From positions 372,001 to 436,000 of the forward strand of contig NZ_BAABDF010000007.1 of assembly GCF_039539485.1 (NCBI RefSeq): 64,000 nucleotides of DNA, read 5' to 3'. The stretch's first letter is position 1. Each line of letters opens with the position of its first letter. The DNA is from Celeribacter arenosi (GTDB lineage: Bacteria; Pseudomonadota; Alphaproteobacteria; Rhodobacterales; Rhodobacteraceae). The notes under the pieces were generated by a model. The model was not told the DNA's origin. It worked only from the letters and a program-made list of their open reading frames with translations, and ran no database searches. Of this stretch, positions 23,458 to 31,390 are shown one piece after another. The position numbers were made by a program, and so were the translations under genes.

Positions 23458-26118
23458 CTATTTCGATGCGGTCTTCTTGGCTACCGGCTTTTTCGCCGCG
23501 GGCTTCTTTGCGGCCGGTTTCTTGGCCGCTGTCTTTTTAGCCGCGGGCTTTTTGGCGGCCGTTTTCTTCTTGCCGCCCTTTGCCGCCTTTTCTGCGATCA
23601 GTTCAACCGCCTGATCCATAGTCAGATCTTCGGGCTTCACGTCCTTGGGCAGTGTCGCATTCACCTTGCCCCATTTGACATAGGGACCGTAGCGGCCGTC
23701 GAGCACCTGAACGGGGCCACCTTCCTGCGGGTGTTCGCCCAGTTCTTTGAGCGCTTTCGCAGCGGCGCGACCACGACCGCCCGGGTTGGCGCGTTTTTCG
23801 GCCAAAATTTCCACAGCGCGGTTCATGCCGATTTCAAAAACATCATTGGGGTCTTTGAGGTTGGCGTAGACCGGTTTGGGGTCTTCGGGTTTCTGGTGCA
23901 TCACATAGGGGCCAAAGCGTCCGAAGTTGGAGGTGATCATGCCCCCTTCCGGATGCTCGCCGATCTGGCGGGGCAGGCTCAGCAGGACAAGCGCCTTCTC
24001 GAGGTCCATTTCCTCCGCTTTCCACCCTTTGGGCAGAGAGGAGCGGTCCGGTTTCTTGACTTCTTCGGTTACCTCGCCGCGCTGGACGTAGGGTCCAAAG
24101 CGGCCGGAGCGCAAAGTGATCTCGTTGCCATTCTCGTCTTCACCGAGAATCCGGTCTTCGTTTTCGGCAGCATCCCCACCGATCGGGCGGGTGTAGCGGC
24201 ACTCGGGGTAATTCGAGCAACCGACAAAGCCGCCGGATTTCGATGTCTTGAGGTGCAGGGATCCCGATCCACACAGAGGACAGGCGCGTGGGTCAGACCC
24301 ATCTTCGCGCGGAGGATAGAGTGTTGGTGCGAGCGCGTCGTCAAGTTTGTCGAGCACCTCGGAAATGCGCAGCTCGGACGTTTCGGCGATGGCGGCCGAG
24401 AAATCGCGCCAGAAACGGTGCAACACTTCTTTGTAATCGAGATCGCCCGCCGAGATTTTGTCGAGCTCTTCCTCGAGGTTCGCGGTGAATTCATACCCCA
24501 CATACCGGCGGAAGAAGTTCATCAGGAAGATCGTGACGATCCGGCCTTTGTCTTCTGGGATCAGGCGGTTCTGCTCTTTTCGAACGTATTCGCGCTCCAC
24601 GATGGTCGTCAGGACCGAGGCGTAGGTGGAGGGGCGGCCGATGCCGAGCTCTTCCATCCGTTTGACCAGCGTGGCTTCGGTGTAGCGCGGCGGCGGGTTG
24701 GTGAAATGTTGCAGCGCGAGGACGGCACCATCACCGGTCAAAACGCATTCTTTGTCTTCTGCGTCCGACGCGAGAGCCCCGGCGACGCGTTTGACGACTT
24801 CGCCATCCATGATCTGGGGCAGGCGACCTTCGTCGTCCTCCTCAACGTCATCGCGACCCTCGGTATAGACCGCCATGAAGCCGTCAAAGACCACGACCTG
24901 ACCCGTGGCGCGCAGGACGATCTCGCCGTCATCGGAGGTAATATCGACCGACGTCCGTTCCAGTTTCGCGGTTTCCATCTGGGCGGCAATCGTGCGTTTC
25001 CAGATGAGGTCGTAGAGCCGTGCCTGATCTTTGTCCGACAGGTTCACTTTATCAGGGGCGGCAAACATATCCGTCGGGCGGATACATTCGTGCGCTTCCT
25101 GCGCATTCTTGGCTTTGTTTTTATAGATGCGCGCGGAGGCGGGCACGTATTTGTCACCATAGCGCTCTTTGATCGCGTCACGGGTTTGGGCGACGGCCTC
25201 TGGCGCCATGTCGATGCCGTCGGTTCGCATGTAGGTAATGAGACCGGCCTCGTAGAGGCGCTGGGCGGAGTTCATGGTCTGGCGTGCGCCGAAACCGAAT
25301 TTGCGGCTCGCTTCCTGCTGCAGTGTCGATGTCATGAACGGCGCAGAAGGGTTGCGCGAGGCGGGTTTTGCCTCGACCGAGGCGACTTTCAGGTCGCGCG
25401 ACGCCACTGCGCGTGCGGCCAATTCGGCGCCGACGCGGTTTTCGAGATCGAATTTGTCGAGCTTTTTGCCGCCCATTTGCACAAGGCGCGCTTCGAAGTT
25501 CTGGCCCCGCGGCGTTTCGAGAACCGCTTTGACTGACCAGTATTCGCGCGCATTGAAGGCTTCGATTTCGACTTCGCGTTCGACGATGAGTCGCAAACAG
25601 ACCGACTGCACACGACCCGCAGAACGTGCGCCGGGGAGTTTGCGCCACAAAACCGGCGAGAGGTTGAAGCCCACGAGGTAGTCGAGAGCGCGGCGTGCCA
25701 AATAGGCCTCCACCAGCGGGGCATCGACCTGACGCGGGTTTTTCATCGCTTCCGTGACGGCTTGTTTGGTGATCGCGTTGAACGTCACACGCGACACGGA
25801 GGTGGTTTTTTTGATCGCGCGCCGCTTGGTCAGCGCTTCCTGTAGGTGCCACGAAATCGCTTCGCCTTCGCGATCAGGGTCGGTCGCGAGGATCAGTGTG
25901 TCGTCATCTTTGAGCGCATCCACGATGGCTTTGACGTGTTTTTTGCTGTCATTGCCCACTTCCCACGTCATCTCGAATTCGTGGTCCGGATCGACGGAAC
26001 CGTTTTTCGCCGGCAAGTCGCGGACGTGGCCGTAGGAGGCGAGCACGGTGTAGTCATTGCCGAGATACTTGTTGATCGTTTTGGCTTTCGCCGGGGATTC
26101 GACAACGACGACGGGCAT
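23458..26118 (-). CDS. topA: DNA topoisomerase I with a lysine/alanine-rich tail
   Basis: An 886-residue type IA topoisomerase that relaxes negative supercoils. It starts MPVVVVESPAKAKTI, the Toprim domain, and contains TDPDREGEAISWHL. The active-site tyrosine lies in GLITYMRTDG. A four-cysteine zinc finger (CPLCGSG...CSNYPEC) is followed by repeated topoisomerase C-terminal modules (GRFGPYVMH, GRYGPYVKW). The last 40 residues are tandem KKPAA/KKTAA units resembling histone H1-like tails, which is common in alphaproteobacteria. ATG 26118 is the family start; an upstream in-frame extension of 15 residues is unlikely. Confidence 0.96.
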   Translation of the reverse strand: MPVVVVESPAKAKTINKYLGNDYTVLASYGHVRDLPAKNGSVDPDHEFEMTWEVGNDSKKHVKAIVDALKDDDTLILATDPDREGEAISWHLQEALTKRRAIKKTTSVSRVTFNAITKQAVTEAMKNPRQVDAPLVEAYLARRALDYLVGFNLSPVLWRKLPGARSAGRVQSVCLRLIVEREVEIEAFNAREYWSVKAVLETPRGQNFEARLVQMGGKKLDKFDLENRVGAELAARAVASRDLKVASVEAKPASRNPSAPFMTSTLQQEASRKFGFGARQTMNSAQRLYEAGLITYMRTDGIDMAPEAVAQTRDAIKERYGDKYVPASARIYKNKAKNAQEAHECIRPTDMFAAPDKVNLSDKDQARLYDLIWKRTIAAQMETAKLERTSVDITSDDGEIVLRATGQVVVFDGFMAVYTEGRDDVEEDDEGRLPQIMDGEVVKRVAGALASDAEDKECVLTGDGAVLALQHFTNPPPRYTEATLVKRMEELGIGRPSTYASVLTTIVEREYVRKEQNRLIPEDKGRIVTIFLMNFFRRYVGYEFTANLEEELDKISAGDLDYKEVLHRFWRDFSAAIAETSELRISEVLDKLDDALAPTLYPPREDGSDPRACPLCGSGSLHLKTSKSGGFVGCSNYPECRYTRPIGGDAAENEDRILGEDENGNEITLRSGRFGPYVQRGEVTEEVKKPDRSSLPKGWKAEEMDLEKALVLLSLPRQIGEHPEGGMITSNFGRFGPYVMHQKPEDPKPVYANLKDPNDVFEIGMNRAVEILAEKRANPGGRGRAAAKALKELGEHPQEGGPVQVLDGRYGPYVKWGKVNATLPKDVKPEDLTMDQAVELIAEKAAKGGKKKTAAKKPAAKKTAAKKPAAKKPAAKKPVAKKTASK

Positions 26119-26166
26119 GAACGATCCTTTGGGGCAGTGGTTTGGTGACTTATGGCGAGGCAAGAT

Positions 26167-26180
26167 GTGTTGTGCAACAC
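26167..26180. promoter_or_regulatory. GTGTTG-N2-CAACAC inverted repeat upstream of topA
   Basis: Two perfect 6-base arms are separated by TG, 49-62 bases before the topA start codon. The size and position fit an operator. A second hairpin, GGTCTT/AAGACC, lies at 26207-26224 with no T-run. Confidence 0.35.
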
Positions 26181-26325
26181 GCGATTGTCAATCGGCTTTC
26201 ATCTCGGGTCTTGCGCAAAAGACCTCGCTTCCGGCGTTTAGTGATCTCTCTATTGCCCATGGCGTGCGGCTATTTCAATGCAGGTCGCGCACGCGCTTCC
26301 GGCGCGAAACCGAGCCTACATCAGG

Positions 26326-27474
26326 TTAGCACAGCGCGATAAAACCACCCGCTTTGCGCGAAACCCGCCCTTCCAGTTCAAGGCACAGGATTTCGGCGCA
26401 GATCCGTTCTGACGGGAGGCCGATGTCACGGATCAATTGATCCTCTGCGAGGGCGGACGTCGACAAACGTGACAGAATTTCCATGTGGAGCACTGTGTTA
26501 TCGGAAAGGTCGCGATTTTCTGGCGGGGCGGGCGGTACGGGTATTGCTGCCTCAGGGGTTACCTCGTGTGTGCGCGCAATTGGCGATGCATCTGCCAAGG
26601 CATCAATGACATCGCGTGCCCCACGGATCAGCGACGCGCCGTCGCGGATGAGCAGATTGCAGCCCGCCGAGCGTGCGTCGAAGGGGTGACCAGGCACCGC
26701 CATAACATCGCGACCCTGATCGAGTGCGTTTTGCGCCGTTATAAGAGACCCCGAACGCGCTGCGGCCTCAACGACAACAGTTGCGCGCGACAGGCCCGAC
26801 ACGATCCGGTTGCGGGTCGGGAAATGGCGCGCAAGGGGTTTCATGCCGAACGGATGCTCGGACACCAGAAGTCCCTTTTCGCCAATGTCCGCATGCAACT
26901 GGGCGTTTTCGGGCGGGTAAACGATATCAAGACCACCCGCCAGACAGGCGATGGTGGAGCTTTCGAGGCCGGCGAGATGCGCCGCCGTGTCGATGCCGCG
27001 CGCTAGGCCGGATACGATTCCGAAACCTTCCTGCGCCAACTCGCGCGCAAGAGTGCGTGCAAATCGCGTTGCTAGGGAAGAGGCGTTGCGCGCGCCCACG
27101 ATGGCAATCAAGGGGCGTTCAAAGTGGGATAGATCGCCCTTCGTCCACAGTAGAGGCGGGGCGTCGTCGATCATGGCGAGGTAGTCAGGATACTCCGGCT
27201 CACCCCGCGCCACGAGACGCGCACCGGCTTTGTGGCCTGCACGCAGTTCCGCGGCCACAACACCTTCCGGGCAAATCTCGTAATTCGAAACACCGGCAGA
27301 TTTCGCCATGTCCGGCAGAGCCGCGAGAGCGGTCTGCGCATCACCGTGTTCGCGCATCATCCGGTAAAAAGTCGCCACGCCAACGCGACGTGAACGCAAG
27401 AGACGAAGCCAGTTCGCCCGATCTTCCTCGGTGTGGGGTGGGGTGAGGGGGTGGTGGGAAGGGAATAAATCCAT
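26326..27474 (-). CDS. dprA: DprA, DNA-processing protein
   Basis: A 382-residue cytoplasmic protein that binds incoming single-stranded DNA and loads RecA in transformation. In Rhodobacter it is also needed to take up gene-transfer-agent DNA. The extended Rossmann fold is visible in IVGARNASSLATRFARTLAREL, GIVSGLARGIDTAAHLAGL and DIVYPPENA, with the phosphate-binding SEHPFG. The C-terminal 70 residues form the DprA winged helix (VLHMEILSRLSTSALAEDQL). A CtrA-like site and a 14-bp palindrome lie in its promoter region. Confidence 0.95.
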   Translation of the reverse strand: MDLFPSHHPLTPPHTEEDRANWLRLLRSRRVGVATFYRMMREHGDAQTALAALPDMAKSAGVSNYEICPEGVVAAELRAGHKAGARLVARGEPEYPDYLAMIDDAPPLLWTKGDLSHFERPLIAIVGARNASSLATRFARTLARELAQEGFGIVSGLARGIDTAAHLAGLESSTIACLAGGLDIVYPPENAQLHADIGEKGLLVSEHPFGMKPLARHFPTRNRIVSGLSRATVVVEAAARSGSLITAQNALDQGRDVMAVPGHPFDARSAGCNLLIRDGASLIRGARDVIDALADASPIARTHEVTPEAAIPVPPAPPENRDLSDNTVLHMEILSRLSTSALAEDQLIRDIGLPSERICAEILCLELEGRVSRKAGGFIALC

Positions 27475-27523
27475 TGAACCAACTGCACTCCGTCTCTTGC
27501 AGGATCACATTCGCCGAATTTGG

Positions 27524-27538
27524 TTAATGAGCGGTTAC
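27524..27538 (-). promoter_or_regulatory. CtrA-like binding site upstream of dprA
   Basis: On the minus strand the site reads GTAA-CCGCTCA-TTAACC, one mismatch from the CtrA consensus TTAA-N7-TTAA, and lies 50-64 bases before the dprA ATG. Competence genes including dprA are CtrA-controlled in Rhodobacterales, which is known for Rhodobacter and Dinoroseobacter; its use here is inferred. Confidence 0.45.
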
Positions 27539-27548
27539 TAGGTCAAAG

Positions 27549-27562
27549 AAAATTCGAATTTT
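27549..27562. promoter_or_regulatory. Perfect 14-bp palindrome AAAATTCGAATTTT upstream of dprA
   Basis: The sequence equals its own reverse complement and lies 75-88 bases before the dprA start, 10 bases beyond the CtrA-like site. It may be an operator or an UP-like AT-rich element. Confidence 0.4.
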
Positions 27563-27703
27563 AGTGATTTCACAGCGTGCGCTGGGCCCGCAAACGCAAA
27601 ATACCCTGCGTAAATGCGCGTTTTGGGCCCTGTTTGTGGGGAATGATCAATGCGAACGCTCCTTAAACCGGTGCCCGGATTCCCCGCCCACCAACTGCGC
27701 AGA

Positions 27704-29125
27704 TCAGCTCGCCGATCCCCCAACCGTCAGTCCACCGATCAAAAGTGTGGGTTGGCCCACGCCAACGGGCACCCATTGCCCCTGTTTGCCGCAATTGCCC
27801 ATACCCGGATCCAACGCCATGTCATTGCCGATCGCGCGGATTTGTTTAAGCGCCGTGGCCCCATCGCCAATCAGGGTCGCGCCCTTTACCGGTGCGCCGA
27901 CGCGGCCGTTTTCGACGCGGTAGGCCTCGGTGCAGGAGAACACGAACTTACCGTTGGTGATATCGACCTGCCCACCGCCAAAGCCGACGGCGTAGATGCC
28001 ATCCTTGACGTCCGCGACGATATCCTCAGGCGCGGTGTTGCCGCCTAGCATATACGTGTTGGTCATGCGCGGCATCGGCGTGTGGGCATAGCTTTCGCGC
28101 CGCCCGTTTCCGGTCGGATCAACCCCCATGAGGCGCGCGTTCTGGCGATCCTGCATGTAACCGACGAGTACACCGTCTTCGATCAGCACGTTTTTGGCCG
28201 ATGGCGTTCCTTCGTCATCGACCGAAATCGACCCCCGCCGGTCCGGAATCGTGCCGTCATCCAGGACCGTGACACCGCGAGCGGCGACCTGTTGACCCAT
28301 AAGGCCAGCAAATGCCGAGGTTTTTTTACGGTTGAAGTCCCCTTCGAGGCCATGTCCGACCGCTTCGTGCAACAAAATGCCGGGCCAGCCATTGCCCAGT
28401 GCGACGTCCATAACACCCGCAGGGGCAGGGACGGCTTCGAGGTTCACGCATGCCACGCGCAAGGCTTCGCGGGCAACGCCCTGCCAGTGACGCGGCAACA
28501 TGAGCGACGTCAAGCCATAACGCCCGCCGCCGCCCGCCGATCCGCTTTCGCGCCGTCCGCCCTGATCGACGATGACAGAAATGTTGAGCCGCGCCATGGG
28601 CCGCACGTCGGACACCATGATGCCTTCGGGGCGCAAAATGAAAACTTCCTGAAAAGACGCGGCGAGCGACGCGCTCACCTGAACAACCCGTTTGTCGAGA
28701 TCCCGCAAATAAGCGTCGATTTCCATCAAGGTGTCGATTTTGACCTCGAAAGCCGCCCCTTCGAGGGGGTTTTCGTCCGAATAGAGTTTGACATTGGTTG
28801 GCCGCGGACCGTGCGCGAGCGTGCCGCCACCATCACCAACAGCGAGGCGGGCGGTCTCGGCGGCGCGCCTGATCGCACTGTCTGATATCTCGGTGGAATG
28901 GGCGTAACCTGTTGTTTCACCTTTGACAGCGCGCAGGCCAAACCCTTCGGCGGCATCATAGGACGCCGTGCGGATGCGCCCGTCATCGAGGACCAATCCT
29001 TCGGATGTGCGCCGCTCAAAGAACAGCTCTCCGTCATCCGCCCCATTGACGGCCTCGCGTAGAAGGTGCAGTGCTGCGTCCTTATCTAGGGCGCCTTCGA
29101 ATGGGTCAAAACGTCTCGCATTCAT
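27704..29125 (-). CDS. tldD: TldD metalloprotease
   Basis: A 473-residue subunit of the TldD/TldE(PmbA) zinc protease, which processes unfolded peptides such as microcin precursors and the CcdA antitoxin in E. coli. The HExxxH zinc site is HEAVGH at residues 253-258, and the C-terminal region has FSCTEAYRVENGRVG and MALDPGMGNCGKQGQ. The ATG at 29125 has GAGGTGG 8 bases upstream; the GTG at 29137 has none. TldE is not in the window. It is divergent from coxB, with an FNR box between them. Confidence 0.94.
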   Translation of the reverse strand: MNARRFDPFEGALDKDAALHLLREAVNGADDGELFFERRTSEGLVLDDGRIRTASYDAAEGFGLRAVKGETTGYAHSTEISDSAIRRAAETARLAVGDGGGTLAHGPRPTNVKLYSDENPLEGAAFEVKIDTLMEIDAYLRDLDKRVVQVSASLAASFQEVFILRPEGIMVSDVRPMARLNISVIVDQGGRRESGSAGGGGRYGLTSLMLPRHWQGVAREALRVACVNLEAVPAPAGVMDVALGNGWPGILLHEAVGHGLEGDFNRKKTSAFAGLMGQQVAARGVTVLDDGTIPDRRGSISVDDEGTPSAKNVLIEDGVLVGYMQDRQNARLMGVDPTGNGRRESYAHTPMPRMTNTYMLGGNTAPEDIVADVKDGIYAVGFGGGQVDITNGKFVFSCTEAYRVENGRVGAPVKGATLIGDGATALKQIRAIGNDMALDPGMGNCGKQGQWVPVGVGQPTLLIGGLTVGGSAS

Positions 29126-29145
29126 GGATTTTTCCACCTCGGGTC

Positions 29146-29159
29146 TTGATCTGGATCAA
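29146..29159. promoter_or_regulatory. Perfect FNR/FnrL box in the tldD-coxB intergenic region
   Basis: TTGAT-CTGG-ATCAA matches the FNR consensus exactly. It lies 20-34 bases before the tldD start codon and about 160 bases before the coxB start codon. A TATATG at 29201-29206 could be the coxB -10 box, which would place the site near -61. FnrL controls respiratory genes in Rhodobacter; the direction of control here cannot be read from sequence. Confidence 0.7.
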
Positions 29160-29315
29160 AAAACGCGCTCAATGCTGCACGAAACTGGCAGTCCAGAATC
29201 TATATGTGTTCTGCATAGGCAGACTCAAACGAAAAGGCGCCCCGACGCAACCGGGCGCAACCGCTTAAAAGTTCACGCTTCGGCTGGATCGCGGCGATAA
29301 TAACGGGAAGAGACC

Positions 29316-30179
29316 ATGCGCAACAAAACGCTTTTTGCCGGTATCACGGCTGCATCCACCGCAATGATGACCGCGAGTGCCGCTCTGGCGCAACAATCGG
29401 GCGAGCTTCTGGGCGCGCCTGTCCCCCGTGGCATCGACTTTCAGCCGGCGGCCACAGAATTGGCCCGCGACATTCACCGGCTTGATGGCATGCTCAACTG
29501 GGTCATGGGCGCGATCGTCCTGTTTGTGCTGGTCCTGATCGCCATCGTCATTGTGCGCTACAACGCGCGGGTCAACAAAACGCCGGCGAAATTTACCCAT
29601 AACACCTCCGTGGAAATCGCGTGGACATTGATCCCTGTGATCATTCTGGTCGTGATCGGGATCTTCTCCCTGCCGGTTCTGTTCAAACAGCAGGAAATCC
29701 CCGAAGGCGACATCTACATCAAAGTGACCGGCTACCAGTGGTTCTGGGGCTACGAATATGTAGACGAAGGTTTCGGGTTTGAATCCTTCCTCCTGGCGAA
29801 AGAAGAATTGGCCGAGAACGGTTACACCGACGATCTCTACCTCTTGGCGACCGACACAGCTGTTGTAGTTCCCGTAGGCAAAACAGTTGTTATGGGCGTG
29901 ACCGGCGCCGACGTTATCCATGCGTGGACCATCCCGGCCTTTGGCGTGAAACAGGACGCTGTTCCCGGTCGTGTCGCTGAGCTTTGGTTCAAAGCCGAGA
30001 AGACAGGCACATTCTTCGGCCAGTGTTCCGAGCTTTGCGGTAAAGACCACGCCTACATGCCCATTACTGTTAAGGTCGTGAGCGAAGAAGAATATGCCGC
30101 CTGGCTCGAAGGCGCACGCGATCTCTATGCTTCTGTGGAAACCGATGCAGACGTCGTGCGCGTCGCGGCATCCCAGTAA
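29316..30179 (+). CDS. coxB: Cytochrome c oxidase subunit II
   Basis: A 287-residue subunit of the aa3-type terminal oxidase that carries the CuA centre and accepts electrons from cytochrome c. A signal peptide (ending near ALAQQ) is followed by two membrane helices (WVMGAIVLFVLVLIAIVIV and IAWTLIPVIILVVIGIF). The CuA ligands are present: Cys237 and Cys241 in CSELCG, His245 and Met248, plus an upstream His in VIHAWTIPA. YQWFWGYEY is the aromatic electron-entry patch. It heads the operon coxB-ctaB-small gene-ctaG-coxC-SURF1. Confidence 0.97.
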   Translation: MRNKTLFAGITAASTAMMTASAALAQQSGELLGAPVPRGIDFQPAATELARDIHRLDGMLNWVMGAIVLFVLVLIAIVIVRYNARVNKTPAKFTHNTSVEIAWTLIPVIILVVIGIFSLPVLFKQQEIPEGDIYIKVTGYQWFWGYEYVDEGFGFESFLLAKEELAENGYTDDLYLLATDTAVVVPVGKTVVMGVTGADVIHAWTIPAFGVKQDAVPGRVAELWFKAEKTGTFFGQCSELCGKDHAYMPITVKVVSEEEYAAWLEGARDLYASVETDADVVRVAASQ

Positions 30180-30231
30180 GAAAGACAGCGCAGGGACGGT
30201 TTTGCGACCGTTTCTGGGTGAACTGATCATG

Positions 30232-30268
30232 GCGTCCGGCGCGTGGGGATGATCCCCCCGTCGGACGC
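30232..30268 (+). promoter_or_regulatory. Nested stem-loop in the coxB-ctaB spacer
   Basis: GCGTCCG (30232-30238) pairs with CGGACGC (30262-30268), extendable to 10 bp with one G-T pair. Inside it GGGGA pairs with TCCCC around TGA. The element ends 19 bases before the ctaB ATG and has no T-run, suggesting RNA processing or translational control rather than termination. A weaker hairpin ACGGT/ACCGT with three T follows coxB at 30196-30213. Confidence 0.5.
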
Positions 30269-30287
30269 AAACTCCAGAAAGGCCCCG

Positions 30288-31226
30288 ATGACCGACGCAA
30301 GCATCACATTCGAACAGGACCGCGAAGCGGGTTTCGGCGATTATTTCGCCTTGCTCAAGCCGCGCGTGATGTCGCTTGTCGTGTTTACGGCCTTTGTCGG
30401 TTTGGCTGTGGCCCCCGGTGGCGTGCATCCATTCATCGGGTTTTTTGCCATTCTGTGTATCGCCATCGGTGGCGGTGCCTCCGGCGCGCTGAACATGTGG
30501 TATGACGCCGATATCGATCGTGTGATGAAGCGGACGATGAAGCGTCCCATTCCAACAGGCAAAGTCACCGAGCAGGAAGCCCTGAGCATCGGCCTGACCC
30601 TGTCCGCATTCTCGGTGATCATGCTCGGTCTCGCGACAAATTGGGTCGCAGCAGGTCTTTTGGCGTTTACGATCTTCTTCTACGTTGCTGTTTACACGAT
30701 GTGGCTCAAACGATTGACGCCCCAGAACATCGTGATCGGTGGCGCTGCGGGGGCTTTCCCGTCGATGATCGGCTGGGCGGCCGTGACAGGCGGGGTGAGC
30801 CTTGAGTCCGTTCTGATGTTCATGCTCGTTTTCATGTGGACGCCGCCCCACTTCTGGGCGCTGGCGCTGTTCATGAATGCCGACTACGACGCCGCCAAAG
30901 TGCCGATGTTGACGGTGACACACGGCAAACGTGCGACGCGCGTTCACATCCTCGTCTACACTGTTCTGCTCGCCGTCGCGGCATTTGCATTGCTTGCGAC
31001 CCCGATTGCAGGATGGGCCTATCTGATCACAGCGATTGTGATGAATGGCGCATTCCTTGCGGGCGCTGTGCGTCTCTATCGCCGCGACGAAGTGCAGGCC
31101 GAGGCAGACAATTACAAAGCCGAGCGGCAGTTTTTCAAACTATCTCTGGTCTACACGCTCGCCCATTTCGCGGCCCTTCTCGTTGATCGCGTTCTTGGCG
31201 CGATGGGTGTCGGAGGTCCGTTCTAA
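30288..31226 (+). CDS. ctaB: Protoheme IX farnesyltransferase (heme O synthase)
   Basis: A 312-residue polytopic UbiA-family membrane enzyme that adds the farnesyl group to heme b, giving heme O on the route to heme A. The Mg-diphosphate motif is NMWYDADIDRVMKRT, the second conserved block is WTPPHFWALAL, and about nine hydrophobic helices are present. The ATG at 30288 gives MTDASITFEQDREAGF, an acidic cytosolic start. The stop TAA overlaps the next start as TAATG. Confidence 0.96.
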   Translation: MTDASITFEQDREAGFGDYFALLKPRVMSLVVFTAFVGLAVAPGGVHPFIGFFAILCIAIGGGASGALNMWYDADIDRVMKRTMKRPIPTGKVTEQEALSIGLTLSAFSVIMLGLATNWVAAGLLAFTIFFYVAVYTMWLKRLTPQNIVIGGAAGAFPSMIGWAAVTGGVSLESVLMFMLVFMWTPPHFWALALFMNADYDAAKVPMLTVTHGKRATRVHILVYTVLLAVAAFALLATPIAGWAYLITAIVMNGAFLAGAVRLYRRDEVQAEADNYKAERQFFKLSLVYTLAHFAALLVDRVLGAMGVGGPF

Positions 31227-31390
31227 TGGCCATCACCAAACTTCACGAGGTCCACAAACGCCGCCGGTCCCGCAATGTCGGGCTCGGCTTTGCACTGGCG
31301 CTGTTCGTCGTGTTGCTCATGGGCCTGACGATCGCAAAAGTAACCGTTCTGGATCCCGCACGTTCGACAACTTCCGAGGTGCAACAGTGA
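31226..31390 (+). CDS. Small single-pass membrane protein of the cox operon (CoxF-like)
   Basis: A 54-residue protein with a basic N-terminus (KLHEVHKRRRSRNVG), one membrane helix (LGFALALFVVLLMGLTIAKV) and a short tail. It starts within the ctaB stop (TAATG) and ends within the ctaG start (GTGA), so all three are coupled. A small gene of this kind between ctaB and ctaG is usual in alphaproteobacteria and has been called coxF or a cytochrome oxidase assembly ORF; its biochemical role is not settled. It is below common length cut-offs and easily missed. Confidence 0.85.
   Translation: MAITKLHEVHKRRRSRNVGLGFALALFVVLLMGLTIAKVTVLDPARSTTSEVQQ

Noticed and set aside
23731..25536. Plus-strand open frame of 601 codons opposite topA
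   Set aside because: It is an antisense shadow of topA, which shows complete family motifs on the minus strand.
27584..27630. Inverted GGGCCC-containing repeat between tldD and dprA as a tldD terminator
   Set aside because: The arms pair imperfectly (GGGCCCGCAAACGCA against GGGCCCAAAACGCGCA) and no T-run follows on the minus strand.
29265..30947. Minus-strand open frame of 560 codons opposite coxB and ctaB
   Set aside because: Its composition (His- and Asp-rich) and lack of any domain mark it as a shadow of the cox genes.
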